Under the pieces are notes generated by a model that saw nothing but the letters and a program-made list of their open reading frames with translations, searched no databases and was not told the origin of the DNA. Shown in pieces: positions 1 to 7,268 of a DNA stretch of 8,000 nucleotides. Source of the DNA: Planctomycetaceae bacterium UBA6172 (GTDB lineage: Bacteria; Planctomycetota; Planctomycetia; Pirellulales; Pirellulaceae). The translations under genes and the position numbers were made by a program. Location of the stretch: NCBI GenBank assembly GCA_002422955.1, contig DITY01000261.1:1-8000 (forward strand). The letters are read 5' to 3'. Numbering within the stretch: the first letter of the stretch is position 1; each line of letters opens with the position of its first letter.

Positions 1-109
1 GCGGTACATTTTGCAGGCCGCATCCGATGGGCGAGTTCCTCGCTCAAGGTTCTAAGCACTTCGTTTACCGGATGGACACTTTCAATACTGGCCAACGGAT
101 TTTCGCATC
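1..109. other. Left-edge region upstream of dinB
   Basis: No gene can be supported here. One forward frame runs open from the window edge to a TGA at 111-113, overlapping the dinB ATG as ATGA, but its third-position GC is only about half, unlike the real genes in this window, and its short peptide is not recognisable. A second frame ends in TAA at 53-55. I see no SOS-box-like inverted repeat (CTGT-N8-ACAG or GAAC-N4-GTTC type), no convincing -35/-10 pair and no Shine-Dalgarno sequence before dinB. Confidence 0.4.
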
Positions 110-1282
110 ATGATCCTGCACGTCGACATGGATGCGTTCTACGCCTCGGTGGAGCAGCGGGATGATCCCACGCTGGTGGGCAAGCCGGTGATCGTGGGTG
201 GATCGGCCGAAGGGCGCGGCGTCGTGGCGGCGGCGAACTACGAAGCCCGCAAGTTCGGGGTCCATAGCGCCATGGCGGCCGCTCAGGCCAAGCGACTTTG
301 CCCCAATGCCGTGTTCCTCAAGCCGCGGATCGATCACTACGCCAAAGTTTCACGCCAGATCCGCGAGATCTTCGAACAGTTCACCCCCTTGGTCGAGCCG
401 CTGTCGCTCGACGAAGCTTTTCTTGACGTCCGCGGCAGCGTACCGCTGTTCGGCCCCGCCGCCGAGATCGGACGGCGGATCAAGCAGCAGATCCGCTCGG
501 AATTGCGACTGGTGGCCTCCGTCGGGGTGGCCCCCACCAAATTTGTCGCCAAGATCGCCAGCGATTTGCAGAAGCCGGACGGGTTCGTCGTCGTCAACCC
601 AGAGGAGGTGCGGGGCTTTCTCGATCCGTTGCCGGTCGGGCGGTTGTGGGGTGTCGGCAAAGTCACCGGGCGAACCTTCGCGCGGCTGGGGATTCGCACG
701 ATCGGGCAATTGCGCCAGCTCCCGCTACCGACGGTCCACGAGTTGTTCGGAAACGCGGGGGAACATTATTGGCAACTGGCTCAGGGGATCGACGACCGTC
801 GCGTCGTTCCCGACCGCGAGGCGAAATCGATCTCGCACGAAACGACCTTCACCGAGGACATCGCCGATGTCGAACTGCTGCGGGCTTGGCTGGTCGAGTT
901 GGTCGAACAGGTCGCGCGTCGCTTGCGCCGCCATGGGCTCAAAGGGCGAACGGTTGAGCTGAAGGTGCGGTACGCCGACTTCAAGACGATCTCGCGTTCC
1001 TTGACGCTTGCGGAACCGTCCCACACCACCCAGGAATTGCTCGCGGCCGGACTTGAATTGCTGACCCAACGTTTGCCGCCGCGAAGTTTGCCCGTGCGGC
1101 TGCTCGGCTTTGGCGTGACGAAGTTTGACGAGTCGGGCGAAACGCAGCAGCTGTTGTTCGACCAGCCCGAGCGGGAGCGGAATCGAGAACTGGACCGCGT
1201 GGCGGATCAGATCACCAGCAAGTTCGGCAAACGCGCGCTGCATCGCGGCGCCGGGTTCGACCACCGGGACGCGGACGCGTGA
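110..1282 (+). CDS. dinB: DNA polymerase IV (Y-family translesion polymerase)
   Basis: Cytoplasmic error-prone polymerase that extends primers past damaged template bases. The 390-aa product is a complete family member. Palm/fingers: residues 1-175, with the N-terminal HVDMDAFYASVE motif holding catalytic Asp6, and SLDEAFLD giving Asp101 and Glu102 for the two-metal site. Tyr11 sits where the steric gate against ribonucleotides is found (Phe13 in E. coli DinB, Tyr12 in Dpo4). Residues 178-205 (LWGVGKVT onward) form the helix-hairpin-helix thumb, and about 240-340 the little finger. A sliding-clamp motif of the QxxLF type is visible at 346-350 (QQLLF), followed by a 40-residue tail ending in a KFGKRALHRG-like segment. 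The ATG at 110 is the only usable start: no ATG, GTG or TTG lies in frame between it and the upstream TAA at 53-55, and the HVDMD motif begins four codons in. No Shine-Dalgarno sequence is seen. The gene stands alone, with 146 bases to the next gene. Confidence 0.97.
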   Translation: MILHVDMDAFYASVEQRDDPTLVGKPVIVGGSAEGRGVVAAANYEARKFGVHSAMAAAQAKRLCPNAVFLKPRIDHYAKVSRQIREIFEQFTPLVEPLSLDEAFLDVRGSVPLFGPAAEIGRRIKQQIRSELRLVASVGVAPTKFVAKIASDLQKPDGFVVVNPEEVRGFLDPLPVGRLWGVGKVTGRTFARLGIRTIGQLRQLPLPTVHELFGNAGEHYWQLAQGIDDRRVVPDREAKSISHETTFTEDIADVELLRAWLVELVEQVARRLRRHGLKGRTVELKVRYADFKTISRSLTLAEPSHTTQELLAAGLELLTQRLPPRSLPVRLLGFGVTKFDESGETQQLLFDQPERERNRELDRVADQITSKFGKRALHRGAGFDHRDADA

Positions 1283-1413
1283 ACGGGCACTTGACCGGGC
1301 GCGTGACCAGGCGAATGGGCTCGGGATGGATGAGCGAGCGGGCGGCGGCATGACAACCGTTCGTCCTCGCTGGCGATCTGTGGTAACTTGCTGGACGTTC
1401 ACAGCTCATTTCT

Positions 1414-1420
1414 GGGGGAG
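1414..1420 (+). promoter_or_regulatory. Shine-Dalgarno sequence for the beta-propeller gene
   Basis: GGGGGAG ends 8 nt before the ATG at 1429 and fixes that start. It is one of the few clear ribosome binding sites in the window. Upstream, TGGTAACTT at 1381-1389 resembles an extended -10 element (TGn plus a 3/6 hexamer) but lacks a good -35, so it is only a weak promoter candidate. Confidence 0.7.
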
Positions 1421-1428
1421 CCAAGCTC

Positions 1429-2814
1429 ATGGCGAAGTCGCGTTGGTTGGGTCGCCTGACGGCGGCGGTGTTGGTCTTGATGGCGCTGGTTCTGGTGGGC
1501 GGTTGGACGGCCGCGGCGCGGGCTGAGGATGTTCATTGGCCGCAGTTCCGCGGGGCGGACGCACGCGGGATCGCCAGCGGCACGAACCTGCCAGATCGCT
1601 GGACGGAAACCGAGAATGTCGCTTGGAAACGGGACATCCCCGGCCGTGGCTGGTCGTCGCCGGTCGTCTGGGGCAACCGCGTGTTCTTGACCACGGTCGT
1701 CAACACCGGCGAGTCGGAAGAGGCCAGGAAAGGGCTCTACTTCGGCGGTGATCGCCCCCTGCCCCCCGACGCCGTTCACAACTGGATCGTCCTCTGTCTC
1801 GACCTGCAGTCGGGTGAGGTCGTGTGGGAACGCCAGGTGCATTCGGGCAAACCGGAGTCGTCGATTCACCTGAAGAGCAGCTTCGCATCCGAGACGCCCG
1901 TGACCGATGGCGAGCGGGTCTACTGCTATTTCGGCAACCTGGGGATGTTCTGCTTCGATTTCGCTGGGAAGGAAGTTTGGCAGCGCAAGTTCCCGTCGCA
2001 ACCGACCCGCTATGGTTGGGGAACCGCCGCCTCCCCGACGCTCGACGGCGACCGGCTGTATCTGGTCAACGACAACGAACAGGATTCCTACTTGTTGGCG
2101 CTCGACAAGCGAACGGGCGAGGAGATTTGGCGGGTGCCACGAGATGAAAAGAGCAACTGGTCGACGCCGTTCGTCTGGCACAACGCGCTGCGGACCGAAA
2201 TCGTCACCCCGGGAACCGGCTTGGTGCGGTCCTATGACACCGACGGCCAACTGCTCTGGACGCTCGCCGGCATGTCGAGCATCACGATCGCGACTCCCTA
2301 CGCCGACGACGAACTGCTGTACATCAGCTCCGGTTACGTGATGGATTCCAAGCGTCCGATCTACGCGATCCGCCCCGGTGCCTCGGGGGACATCTCCTTG
2401 TTGGCGGACGCCACGGCGAACGACTTCATCGTCTGGTCGTTGCCCAAGTCGGCTCCCTACAACCCCTCGACATTGGTTTACGACCGACGCTTGTATGTGC
2501 TTTCCGATCGTGGGTTGGTGGCCGCGTTCGATGCCCGTGACGGCCGCGAACTGTACGTCAACCAGCGTCTGCCCGACGGCCGCGCCTTCACCTCGTCGCC
2601 GTGGGCATATGACGGCAAGCTGTTCTGCTTGAACGAGGATGGCGCGACCTACGTGCTGAAGGCTGGCGATGAGTTCGAGTTGCTGCATACCAACACGCTG
2701 GCGGCCGACGACATGGGGATGGCGACGCCGGCGATCGCGGGCGATTCATTGCTGCTCCGTACCGCCGCGCGGCTGTACTGCATCCGCAAGGCTGAGCCCA
2801 CTCGCGGCGAATGA
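1429..2814 (+). CDS. Exported PQQ-like (quinoprotein-type) beta-propeller protein
   Basis: A 461-aa secreted or periplasmic protein of unknown exact role. The N-terminus is a clear signal peptide: basic residues (KSRWLGR), a hydrophobic core at about 11-26, and an AXA-type cleavage site ARA at 30-32. The mature protein starts with WPQFRG (37-42), the hallmark opening of the outer-membrane-protein-assembly/PQQ-like propeller family abundant in Planctomycetes. Blade-type segments of the form D-x(n)-G-x-x-x-W recur at about 124-133 (LDLQSGEVVW), 176-184, 225-234 (LDKRTGEEIW), 269-277 and 367-376, so the fold is a multi-bladed propeller. Enzymatic PQQ dehydrogenases are longer, so a scaffold, binding or envelope role is more likely; this is inference. 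Its stop overlaps the nuclease start as ATGA, so the two are co-translated. Function beyond fold and location is not known. Confidence 0.9.
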   Translation: MAKSRWLGRLTAAVLVLMALVLVGGWTAAARAEDVHWPQFRGADARGIASGTNLPDRWTETENVAWKRDIPGRGWSSPVVWGNRVFLTTVVNTGESEEARKGLYFGGDRPLPPDAVHNWIVLCLDLQSGEVVWERQVHSGKPESSIHLKSSFASETPVTDGERVYCYFGNLGMFCFDFAGKEVWQRKFPSQPTRYGWGTAASPTLDGDRLYLVNDNEQDSYLLALDKRTGEEIWRVPRDEKSNWSTPFVWHNALRTEIVTPGTGLVRSYDTDGQLLWTLAGMSSITIATPYADDELLYISSGYVMDSKRPIYAIRPGASGDISLLADATANDFIVWSLPKSAPYNPSTLVYDRRLYVLSDRGLVAAFDARDGRELYVNQRLPDGRAFTSSPWAYDGKLFCLNEDGATYVLKAGDEFELLHTNTLAADDMGMATPAIAGDSLLLRTAARLYCIRKAEPTRGE

Positions 2815-3578
2815 GCGTCCCGCGAACGCTGTCAAGACGCCTGCTGTTGCTGGTCGGCCTGCTGCTGATCGCGTTGGCGATTTTGCAGCCCGACCGCGCT
2901 ACGCTCCGCCGCTGGGTCGAACGGTTGCAGCCGCTGGCCGGCACGCCAGCGGGACCGGTATCGCGTCCCGCCGACGCCGCGCCGTCCCCCGCGACTGCCA
3001 ACGACGATACTTCGCGCGACGAAGCCACTGCTGGCGAAGCTTCTGATGGCGAGCCCTCAGTTGAGGAGCGACCCGCCGAGAAACCTCGGCCGTCCCGCAG
3101 CATCGCTCGTGATCGACCGGCGGAGGCGAACGCGGGGTTGGTCGCGCCGGCCAGCCTGCCGGCAGTGTTCGAAGCCCGTGTGGTGAAGGTTCGTGACGGG
3201 GACACGATCGACGTATTGCTCGGCGACGGTCGCAAGGCCCGCGTCAGGCTGCATGGCATCGACGCCCCCGAATATGGCCAGCGGTTTCATCGCCAGGCAA
3301 CGGCGTTCGTCCGCGAGCGGATCGACGGCCAGCGGGTGCGGATCGAGCGGGTCGATATCGATGACTACGATCGGCTGATCGGCCAGATTTGGATGGCGGA
3401 CCAGCGATTCAATGCCGAGGTCGTCCGCGCGGGCTGGGCCTGGCGATATCGGCAATATGCGCCGGACGATGCCGAATTGCAGGCGGCCGAGTCCCAAGCG
3501 CGCAGCGCCAAACGGGGGCTGTGGGCCGATCCGCGGCCGTTGCCGCCGTGGGTCTGGCGGCGGCAAAACCGACGCTGA
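2811..3578 (+). CDS. Membrane-anchored thermonuclease (SNase/TNase domain) protein
   Basis: A 255-aa protein predicted to cleave DNA or RNA outside the cytoplasmic membrane. Residues 11-25 form one hydrophobic segment after a basic start, with no good signal peptidase site, which suggests a signal anchor. Residues 41-118 are a low-complexity linker rich in Ala, Pro, Asp, Glu and Ser. The SNase domain covers about 119-240: RDGDTID (Asp131, equivalent to Asp21 of staphylococcal nuclease), RLHGIDAPE (Arg146, Asp151 and Glu154, equivalent to Arg35, Asp40 and Glu43) and YDRLIGQIW (Arg188, equivalent to Arg87). All key catalytic and calcium-site residues are therefore present by motif alignment. 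The end (DPRPLPPW then a basic tail) is a usual ending for this family. The ATG at 2811 overlaps the TGA of the propeller gene and has no Shine-Dalgarno sequence at normal distance, consistent with translational coupling. Substrate could be scavenged or environmental DNA; this is not shown. Confidence 0.9.
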   Translation: MSVPRTLSRRLLLLVGLLLIALAILQPDRATLRRWVERLQPLAGTPAGPVSRPADAAPSPATANDDTSRDEATAGEASDGEPSVEERPAEKPRPSRSIARDRPAEANAGLVAPASLPAVFEARVVKVRDGDTIDVLLGDGRKARVRLHGIDAPEYGQRFHRQATAFVRERIDGQRVRIERVDIDDYDRLIGQIWMADQRFNAEVVRAGWAWRYRQYAPDDAELQAAESQARSAKRGLWADPRPLPPWVWRRQNRR

Positions 3579-3593
3579 ACCGCTGGCGAGTGG

Positions 3594-3622
3594 TTGGCTA
3601 TCGGCGACGCTTCGGCTAAAGT
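3594..3622 (+). promoter_or_regulatory. Candidate sigma-70 promoter for purH
   Basis: TTGGCT (3594-3599, 4/6 match to the -35 consensus) and TAAAGT (3617-3622, 4/6 match to -10) are separated by exactly 17 bp and lie just after the nuclease stop at 3578. Transcription would begin near 3629, giving a leader of about 120 nt before the purH start. Two 4/6 hexamers are weak evidence in isolation; the position is what supports the call. Confidence 0.35.
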
Positions 3623-3668
3623 CTGGCTTGGTCTCGATGCCGCCCGTTTCGGGGCGCGACAAACCACG

Positions 3669-3692
3669 CCGGTCCGCGACCGGTCGATTTTT
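3669..3692 (+). terminator. Hairpin followed by a T-run in the purH leader
   Basis: CCGGTC (3669-3674) and GACCGG (3678-3683) are perfect reverse complements around a 3-nt loop. Four bases later comes a run of five T (3688-3692). This resembles a short intrinsic terminator, either closing the propeller/nuclease transcript or acting as a leader attenuator if transcription starts near 3629. The stem is short and the T-run not immediate, so the call is tentative. Confidence 0.4.
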
Positions 3693-3712
3693 GCATCGGC
3701 ACGATTCCCGCG

Positions 3713-3746
3713 AATCGCCGACCGTTTTCACTTTGGGGCGATTTTT
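3713..3746 (+). promoter_or_regulatory. Second leader hairpin, covering the purH ribosome-binding region
   Basis: AATCGCC (3713-3719) pairs with GGCGATT (3737-3743) over a 17-nt loop and runs into five T at 3742-3746, three bases before the purH GTG. The right arm takes up part of the only G-rich stretch (GGGGCG, 3735-3740) that could serve as a Shine-Dalgarno sequence. If formed, it would hide that site or act as a weak terminator. The octamer CGATTTTT occurs both here (3739-3746) and after the first hairpin (3685-3692). Confidence 0.3.
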
Positions 3747-3749
3747 ACT

Positions 3750-5321
3750 GTGTCAGACGTTGTTCCGATCCGCACCGCCATCATCAGCGTCAGCGACAAA
3801 ATGGGGATCGTCGATTTGGCGATGGGTCTCCGCATGGCGGGAGTGCGAATCCTCAGCACCGGCGGCACACGCTCGCACTTGGAGAAGTCGGGGATCGAGG
3901 TCGAGGACGTCGCGGAGTACACCGGCTTTCCCGAAATGCTCGACGGCCGCCTCAAGACGCTGCACCCGCGTATTTTCGGCGGTATTTTGGCCAAGCGGGA
4001 CGACCTCACGCACATGGAGACGATCGACGAGTACGACATCGAACCGATCGACTTGATCGTCGTCAATCTCTACCCATTCGCCGCGACCGCCGGCCGCCCG
4101 GGCGTGACCCGCGACGAAGTGGTCGAGCAGATCGACATCGGCGGCCCCAGCTTGGTACGAGCCGCGGCCAAGAACCACGCGCACGTCGCGATCGCTACCA
4201 GTCCCGAACAGTACGGCGATTTGCTCTCGGCCCTGGAAACCGAAGGTGGCACCGATCTGAGCCTGCGGCGGCGATTGGCCCACGAGGCCTTCGAGCACAC
4301 GGCGGCCTACGATCGCGGCATCGCGGATTACCTCAGCGGCGAATCGGTGCAGAAGGAGTTTCCGCCCACGATTCACCTCGAGTTTCGCCGCAAGGCCCAG
4401 CTGCGGTACGGCGAAAACCCGCACCAGCGCGCCGCCGTCTATGTCGACCCGAAAGTGCGGACGGCCAACCTGGTCGCGGCACGCCAGATCGGCGGCAAGG
4501 AATTGTCCTACAACAACTTGCTCGACCTCGATGCGGCGCTGGAGATCGTCCGCGGGATGACCGGCCCGGCGACGTCGGTGATCAAGCACAACAATCCCTG
4601 CGGCGCGGCGACGGCGGCGAAGTTGTCCGATGCCTGCCGTAAGGCCCTGGCCGGCGATCCGCTGAGCGCCTTCGGCTCGGTGCTCGGTTTCAACCGCACC
4701 GTCGATCTGGCGACCGCCGAGCTCCTTTGCGAACCCGGTCTGTTCATCGAAGCGATCGTGGCCCCCGAATTCGAAGCGGCCGCGGTCGGGCTGCTGACGA
4801 GCAAGCCCCGCTGGCGGGAAAACGTTCGCCTGCTGCAGGTCGGCCGGCTCGACGAACCGGCCGCCTCGATCCAGCGACGCTTCATCAGCGGTGGGGTGTT
4901 GATCCAAGATGCGGATAACCTCGCGTCGATCCCGCTGCAGTGGGAAACGGTGACCGATCTGGAAGTCTCCGAAGAGCTGTGGGATGACCTAGCGTTCGCC
5001 TGGGAGATGGTGCGGTACGTCAAGAGCAACGCCATCGTGCTGGCCAAGGATACCTCGCTGATCGGCGTCGGCGCGGGGCAGATGAGCCGCGTCGATAGCG
5101 TCCAAATTTCGATCGAGAAGGCTGGCCAACGCGCCGAAGGCTCCGTGCTCGCCTCGGACGCGTTCTTCCCCTTCCCCGATTCGATCTCCGCCGCAGCCCA
5201 AGCCGGAATCCGGGCGATCATTCAACCCGGCGGCTCGCGCCGCGACGACGAAGTGATCGAGGCCTGTGACCAACACGGCATCGCGATGGTTTTTACAGGC
5301 CGCCGCCACTTCCGCCACTGA
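3750..5321 (+). CDS. purH: Bifunctional AICAR transformylase / IMP cyclohydrolase
   Basis: Catalyses the last two steps of de novo purine synthesis: formylation of AICAR from 10-formyl-THF to FAICAR, then ring closure to IMP. From the GTG at 3750 the product is 523 aa, close to E. coli PurH (529). The N-terminal MGS-like cyclohydrolase domain (about 6-150) shows ISVSDKMG (12-19), STGGT (36-40), the GFPEMLDGRLKTLHP segment (59-73) and NLYPF (106-110). The AICAR transformylase domain (about 200-523) shows RYGENPHQ (219-226), KHNNPCGAA with the catalytic Lys279-His280 pair, and the family ending MVFTGRRHFRH. The reading frame stays open upstream to a TTG at 3594, but those 52 codons cover promoter- and hairpin-like DNA and match nothing expected, whereas the GTG puts the conserved ISVSDK 11 residues from the start as in relatives. 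It probably has its own promoter and leader. A 174-base spacer separates it from trpC. Confidence 0.95.
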   Translation: MSDVVPIRTAIISVSDKMGIVDLAMGLRMAGVRILSTGGTRSHLEKSGIEVEDVAEYTGFPEMLDGRLKTLHPRIFGGILAKRDDLTHMETIDEYDIEPIDLIVVNLYPFAATAGRPGVTRDEVVEQIDIGGPSLVRAAAKNHAHVAIATSPEQYGDLLSALETEGGTDLSLRRRLAHEAFEHTAAYDRGIADYLSGESVQKEFPPTIHLEFRRKAQLRYGENPHQRAAVYVDPKVRTANLVAARQIGGKELSYNNLLDLDAALEIVRGMTGPATSVIKHNNPCGAATAAKLSDACRKALAGDPLSAFGSVLGFNRTVDLATAELLCEPGLFIEAIVAPEFEAAAVGLLTSKPRWRENVRLLQVGRLDEPAASIQRRFISGGVLIQDADNLASIPLQWETVTDLEVSEELWDDLAFAWEMVRYVKSNAIVLAKDTSLIGVGAGQMSRVDSVQISIEKAGQRAEGSVLASDAFFPFPDSISAAAQAGIRAIIQPGGSRRDDEVIEACDQHGIAMVFTGRRHFRH

Positions 5322-5495
5322 TCACAAGGCTGATGTCGCTGGCCAACGTTCGCACGGCTCACCCCCGCGACGCGGCCGGCCCCTCGCCGACCGACGTTGC
5401 GCGATCGAAAGACGCGACGTACGCGGTTTGAACCGTTCGCATTCTCCGTCTCCGCCAATCGATTTCACCGCCCCCGTCGAAGCCTGGCCGTCTCG
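5322..5495. other. Spacer between purH and trpC
   Basis: No gene is supported here. An imperfect 8-bp hairpin, ACGTTGCG (5394-5401) with CGCGACGT (5413-5420) including one G-U pair, could lie at the purH mRNA end, but no T-run follows, so it is not a standard intrinsic terminator. GGCCGGCC at 5374-5381 is an 8-bp palindrome of the kind expected by chance at this GC content. A promoter for the trpC run should be in this stretch, but I see no convincing -35/-10 pair. Confidence 0.4.
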
Positions 5496-6293
5496 ATGAG
5501 CATCCTCGATCGCATCCTCGAAAAGACCCGCCAGACCATTGCGGCGGACCGCGCGGCCATCCCCGCGGAGCAGCTTCGTGAGCAGATCGCCCAGGCCCCG
5601 CCGCCGCGCGACTTTCACGCCGCCTTGGCCGCGGGCGACGAAGTGCGGTTGATCGCGGAAGTGAAAAAGGCGAGCCCTTCCGCGGGGTTGATCCGCGCCG
5701 ACTTCGACCCCGTTGCCATCGCCAGGACCTATGCCGCGGCGGGTGCGGCTTGCATCAGCGTGCTGACCGACGAACCGTTCTTCCAAGGCCGGCTCGAATA
5801 CTTACGCCAGATCCGCCGAGCCGTCGACGTCCCGCTGCTCCGCAAGGACTTCATCGTCGACTCCTACCAGTTGCTGCAAGCCCGCGCGGCCGGAGCCGAT
5901 TGCGTGCTGCTGATCGCCGAATGCCTCTCGCCAGCCGAACTGAAGCGGTTGCATGACGAGGCGGCCGAACTCGGCATGCAGACGCTGATCGAGCTCTATG
6001 ACGAGGAAAATCTCCCCGCCGTGTTGGCGACCGGCACGCGGCTGGTCGGCGTCAACAACCGCGATCTGCGAACCTTCAAAACCGACCTGCACCACACGCT
6101 GCGGCTCCGCACCCAGATCCCTCAAGATCGGTTGGTGGTGGGGGAAAGCGGCATCGCGACCGCCGACGACGTGCGACTGCTCGGCGCGGGTGGGGTCAAG
6201 GCGATCCTGGTCGGCGAATCGCTGATGCGGCAACCCGACATCGCCACCGCGGTGCGGAACCTGCTCGCTGCCCCATCATCCCAGCCAAAGTGA
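5496..6293 (+). CDS. trpC: Indole-3-glycerol phosphate synthase
   Basis: Cytoplasmic (beta/alpha)8-barrel enzyme that closes and decarboxylates CdRP to indole-3-glycerol phosphate, the fourth step from chorismate to tryptophan. The 265-aa length is normal for the monofunctional enzyme; there is no TrpF fusion. Catalytic residues, numbered by alignment to the Sulfolobus enzyme, are all present: Glu55 and Lys57 in AEVKKASPS (54-62), Lys118 in LRKDFIVDSYQ (116-126), Glu167 in LIELYDE (164-170), Asn187 in GVNNRDL (185-191), and Glu217-Ser218 in VVGESGI (214-220). The phosphate-binding end ILVGESLMR (237-245) is also seen. The ATG at 5496 gives the usual MSILDRIL start; a TTG at 5397 would add 33 basic residues with no homology expected. 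No Shine-Dalgarno sequence is visible. No other trp gene is in the window; the next gene starts 6 nt after its stop and is not a tryptophan gene. Confidence 0.96.
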   Translation: MSILDRILEKTRQTIAADRAAIPAEQLREQIAQAPPPRDFHAALAAGDEVRLIAEVKKASPSAGLIRADFDPVAIARTYAAAGAACISVLTDEPFFQGRLEYLRQIRRAVDVPLLRKDFIVDSYQLLQARAAGADCVLLIAECLSPAELKRLHDEAAELGMQTLIELYDEENLPAVLATGTRLVGVNNRDLRTFKTDLHHTLRLRTQIPQDRLVVGESGIATADDVRLLGAGGVKAILVGESLMRQPDIATAVRNLLAAPSSQPK

Positions 6294-6299
6294 TCGTCG

Positions 6300-7268
6300 A
6301 TGCGTTTCGGAGTCTTGGGCACGGGCCGAATCACCCGCCGACTGGTCGCCGATCTGCAATCGACTCCCGATGTCAGCGTGACGATGATCGGCAGCCGCGA
6401 CGCGACGCGGGCCGCTTGGAGCGGCGCCGAATACGGCATCGCCCGCGCCGTCGCCGGTTATGAACAGGTGCTGCGGGACTCGGAAGTCGATGCCGTGTAT
6501 GTCGCCTTGCCGCCGTCCCTGCATGCCCAGTGGTGCATCGCCGCCGCCCAGGCGGGCAAGCATGTGCTGTGCGAAAAGCCGTTGGCCATCGATCACGCCG
6601 AAGCGGTGGCGATCGATCAGGCCTGTCGTGATGCCGGCGTCCGTTGGCTCGACGCGACCGCCTGGCTGCACCACGAACGGACGACGCGGCTGCGGGAATG
6701 GGTCAGCGATGGGACGATCGGGAAGCTGCGGCACATCAGCGTCGCGATCTCGTTCTTCGAACCGTTCCAGCACGGCGATCATCGCCTCGATCCGCGGCTC
6801 GGAGGCGGCTGCGTCCTGGACCTCGGTTGGTACGCCGCGGGGTGTGCGATCGCCGCCGCCGGAGCCCCCCGCCGCGCGCAAGCGACGACATTGCTCCGCG
6901 ACGGGGTCGCCTTCCGCTGCACCGCGATTCTGTGGTTCGATGGCGATGTGACCGCGACCGTCCATTGCGGTTACGACACCGCCACGCGAAAATGGATGGA
7001 GTGGGCGGGTGACCAGGCGTCGGTCGTGTGCGACGATTTTTCACGACCTTGGCCCGACCGCCCGCCGCGAGTTTGGATCCACAACCGAGCCGGTGAAGTC
7101 CAATCGCACGCGTTCTCCGGCTCGCAAGAACGAAACCTGATCGCCAAGCTCGCTTCCGACGAACCGCTCGAATCATTCCACCTCCAGGCGCTGCGAACGC
7201 AAGCGACCGTGGAGGCGATGATCGCCAGCAGCCAGACGGGGGCGGTGGAGACTATCCGATGCGAATGA
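6300..7268 (+). CDS. Gfo/Idh/MocA family NAD(P)-dependent oxidoreductase
   Basis: A 322-aa cytoplasmic dehydrogenase, substrate unknown. The N-terminal Rossmann domain (1-120) has the dinucleotide motif GVLGTGRIT (4-12). The segment VDAVYVALPPSLHA (63-76) and the family signature CEKPLAI (91-97), with catalytic Lys93, follow. The C-terminal alpha/beta domain includes GGGCVLDLGWYAAG (168-181), where Asp174 and Tyr178 are the likely partners of Lys93. The Tyr (not His) in this position resembles the dihydrodiol dehydrogenase / glucose-fructose oxidoreductase branch, so a sugar or cyclic polyol substrate is plausible but unproven. There is no signal peptide, unlike the many exported planctomycete members of this family. 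Its ATG lies 6 nt after the trpC stop, and its last 10 nt overlap the PII gene, so it is very likely in the same transcript. Confidence 0.92.
   Translation: MRFGVLGTGRITRRLVADLQSTPDVSVTMIGSRDATRAAWSGAEYGIARAVAGYEQVLRDSEVDAVYVALPPSLHAQWCIAAAQAGKHVLCEKPLAIDHAEAVAIDQACRDAGVRWLDATAWLHHERTTRLREWVSDGTIGKLRHISVAISFFEPFQHGDHRLDPRLGGGCVLDLGWYAAGCAIAAAGAPRRAQATTLLRDGVAFRCTAILWFDGDVTATVHCGYDTATRKWMEWAGDQASVVCDDFSRPWPDRPPRVWIHNRAGEVQSHAFSGSQERNLIAKLASDEPLESFHLQALRTQATVEAMIASSQTGAVETIRCE
7244..7250 (+). promoter_or_regulatory. Shine-Dalgarno sequence deciding the PII start
   Basis: GGTGGAG, inside the end of the oxidoreductase gene, lies 8 nt before the ATG at 7259. This favours 7259 over the second in-frame ATG at 7265 and gives an N-terminus aligned with other PII proteins. 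Confidence 0.65.

Noticed and set aside
1..109. Search for a LexA/SOS operator before dinB
   Set aside because: Neither CTGT-N8-ACAG nor GAAC-N4-GTTC type boxes are seen, so SOS control cannot be claimed; an operator farther left is outside the window.
3..113. Possible 3' end of an upstream gene overlapping dinB as ATGA
   Set aside because: Only 36 codons are visible, third-position GC is much lower than in real genes here, and nothing is recognisable. It cannot be judged without sequence to the left.
725..1402. 225-codon minus-strand frame opposite the end of dinB
   Set aside because: Arg- and Gln-rich shadow without domain features; dinB is intact on the other strand.
1399..2688. 429-codon open frame on the minus strand, opposite the beta-propeller gene
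   Set aside because: It is a shadow of a GC-rich coding gene: the product has no recognisable domain, is rich in Arg, Gly, Val and Gln, and lies entirely opposite a convincing gene.
3540..3566. Strong hairpin TTGCCGCCG / CGGCGGCAA at the end of the nuclease gene
   Set aside because: It lies within codons for the normal C-terminal PLPPWVWRR segment and is followed by AAAACC rather than a T-run on either strand, so it is not an intrinsic terminator.
3753..4907. 384-codon open frame on the minus strand, opposite purH
   Set aside because: Same shadow effect; purH is certain on the + strand and the antisense product resembles no family.
5374..5381. GGCCGGCC palindrome in the purH-trpC spacer
   Set aside because: A single 8-bp GC-only palindrome is expected by chance in DNA this GC-rich and has no context pointing to a binding site.
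5397..5495. TTG-started 33-residue N-terminal extension of trpC
   Set aside because: A basic, non-conserved peptide; the ATG at 5496 gives the standard TrpC N-terminus and normal length.
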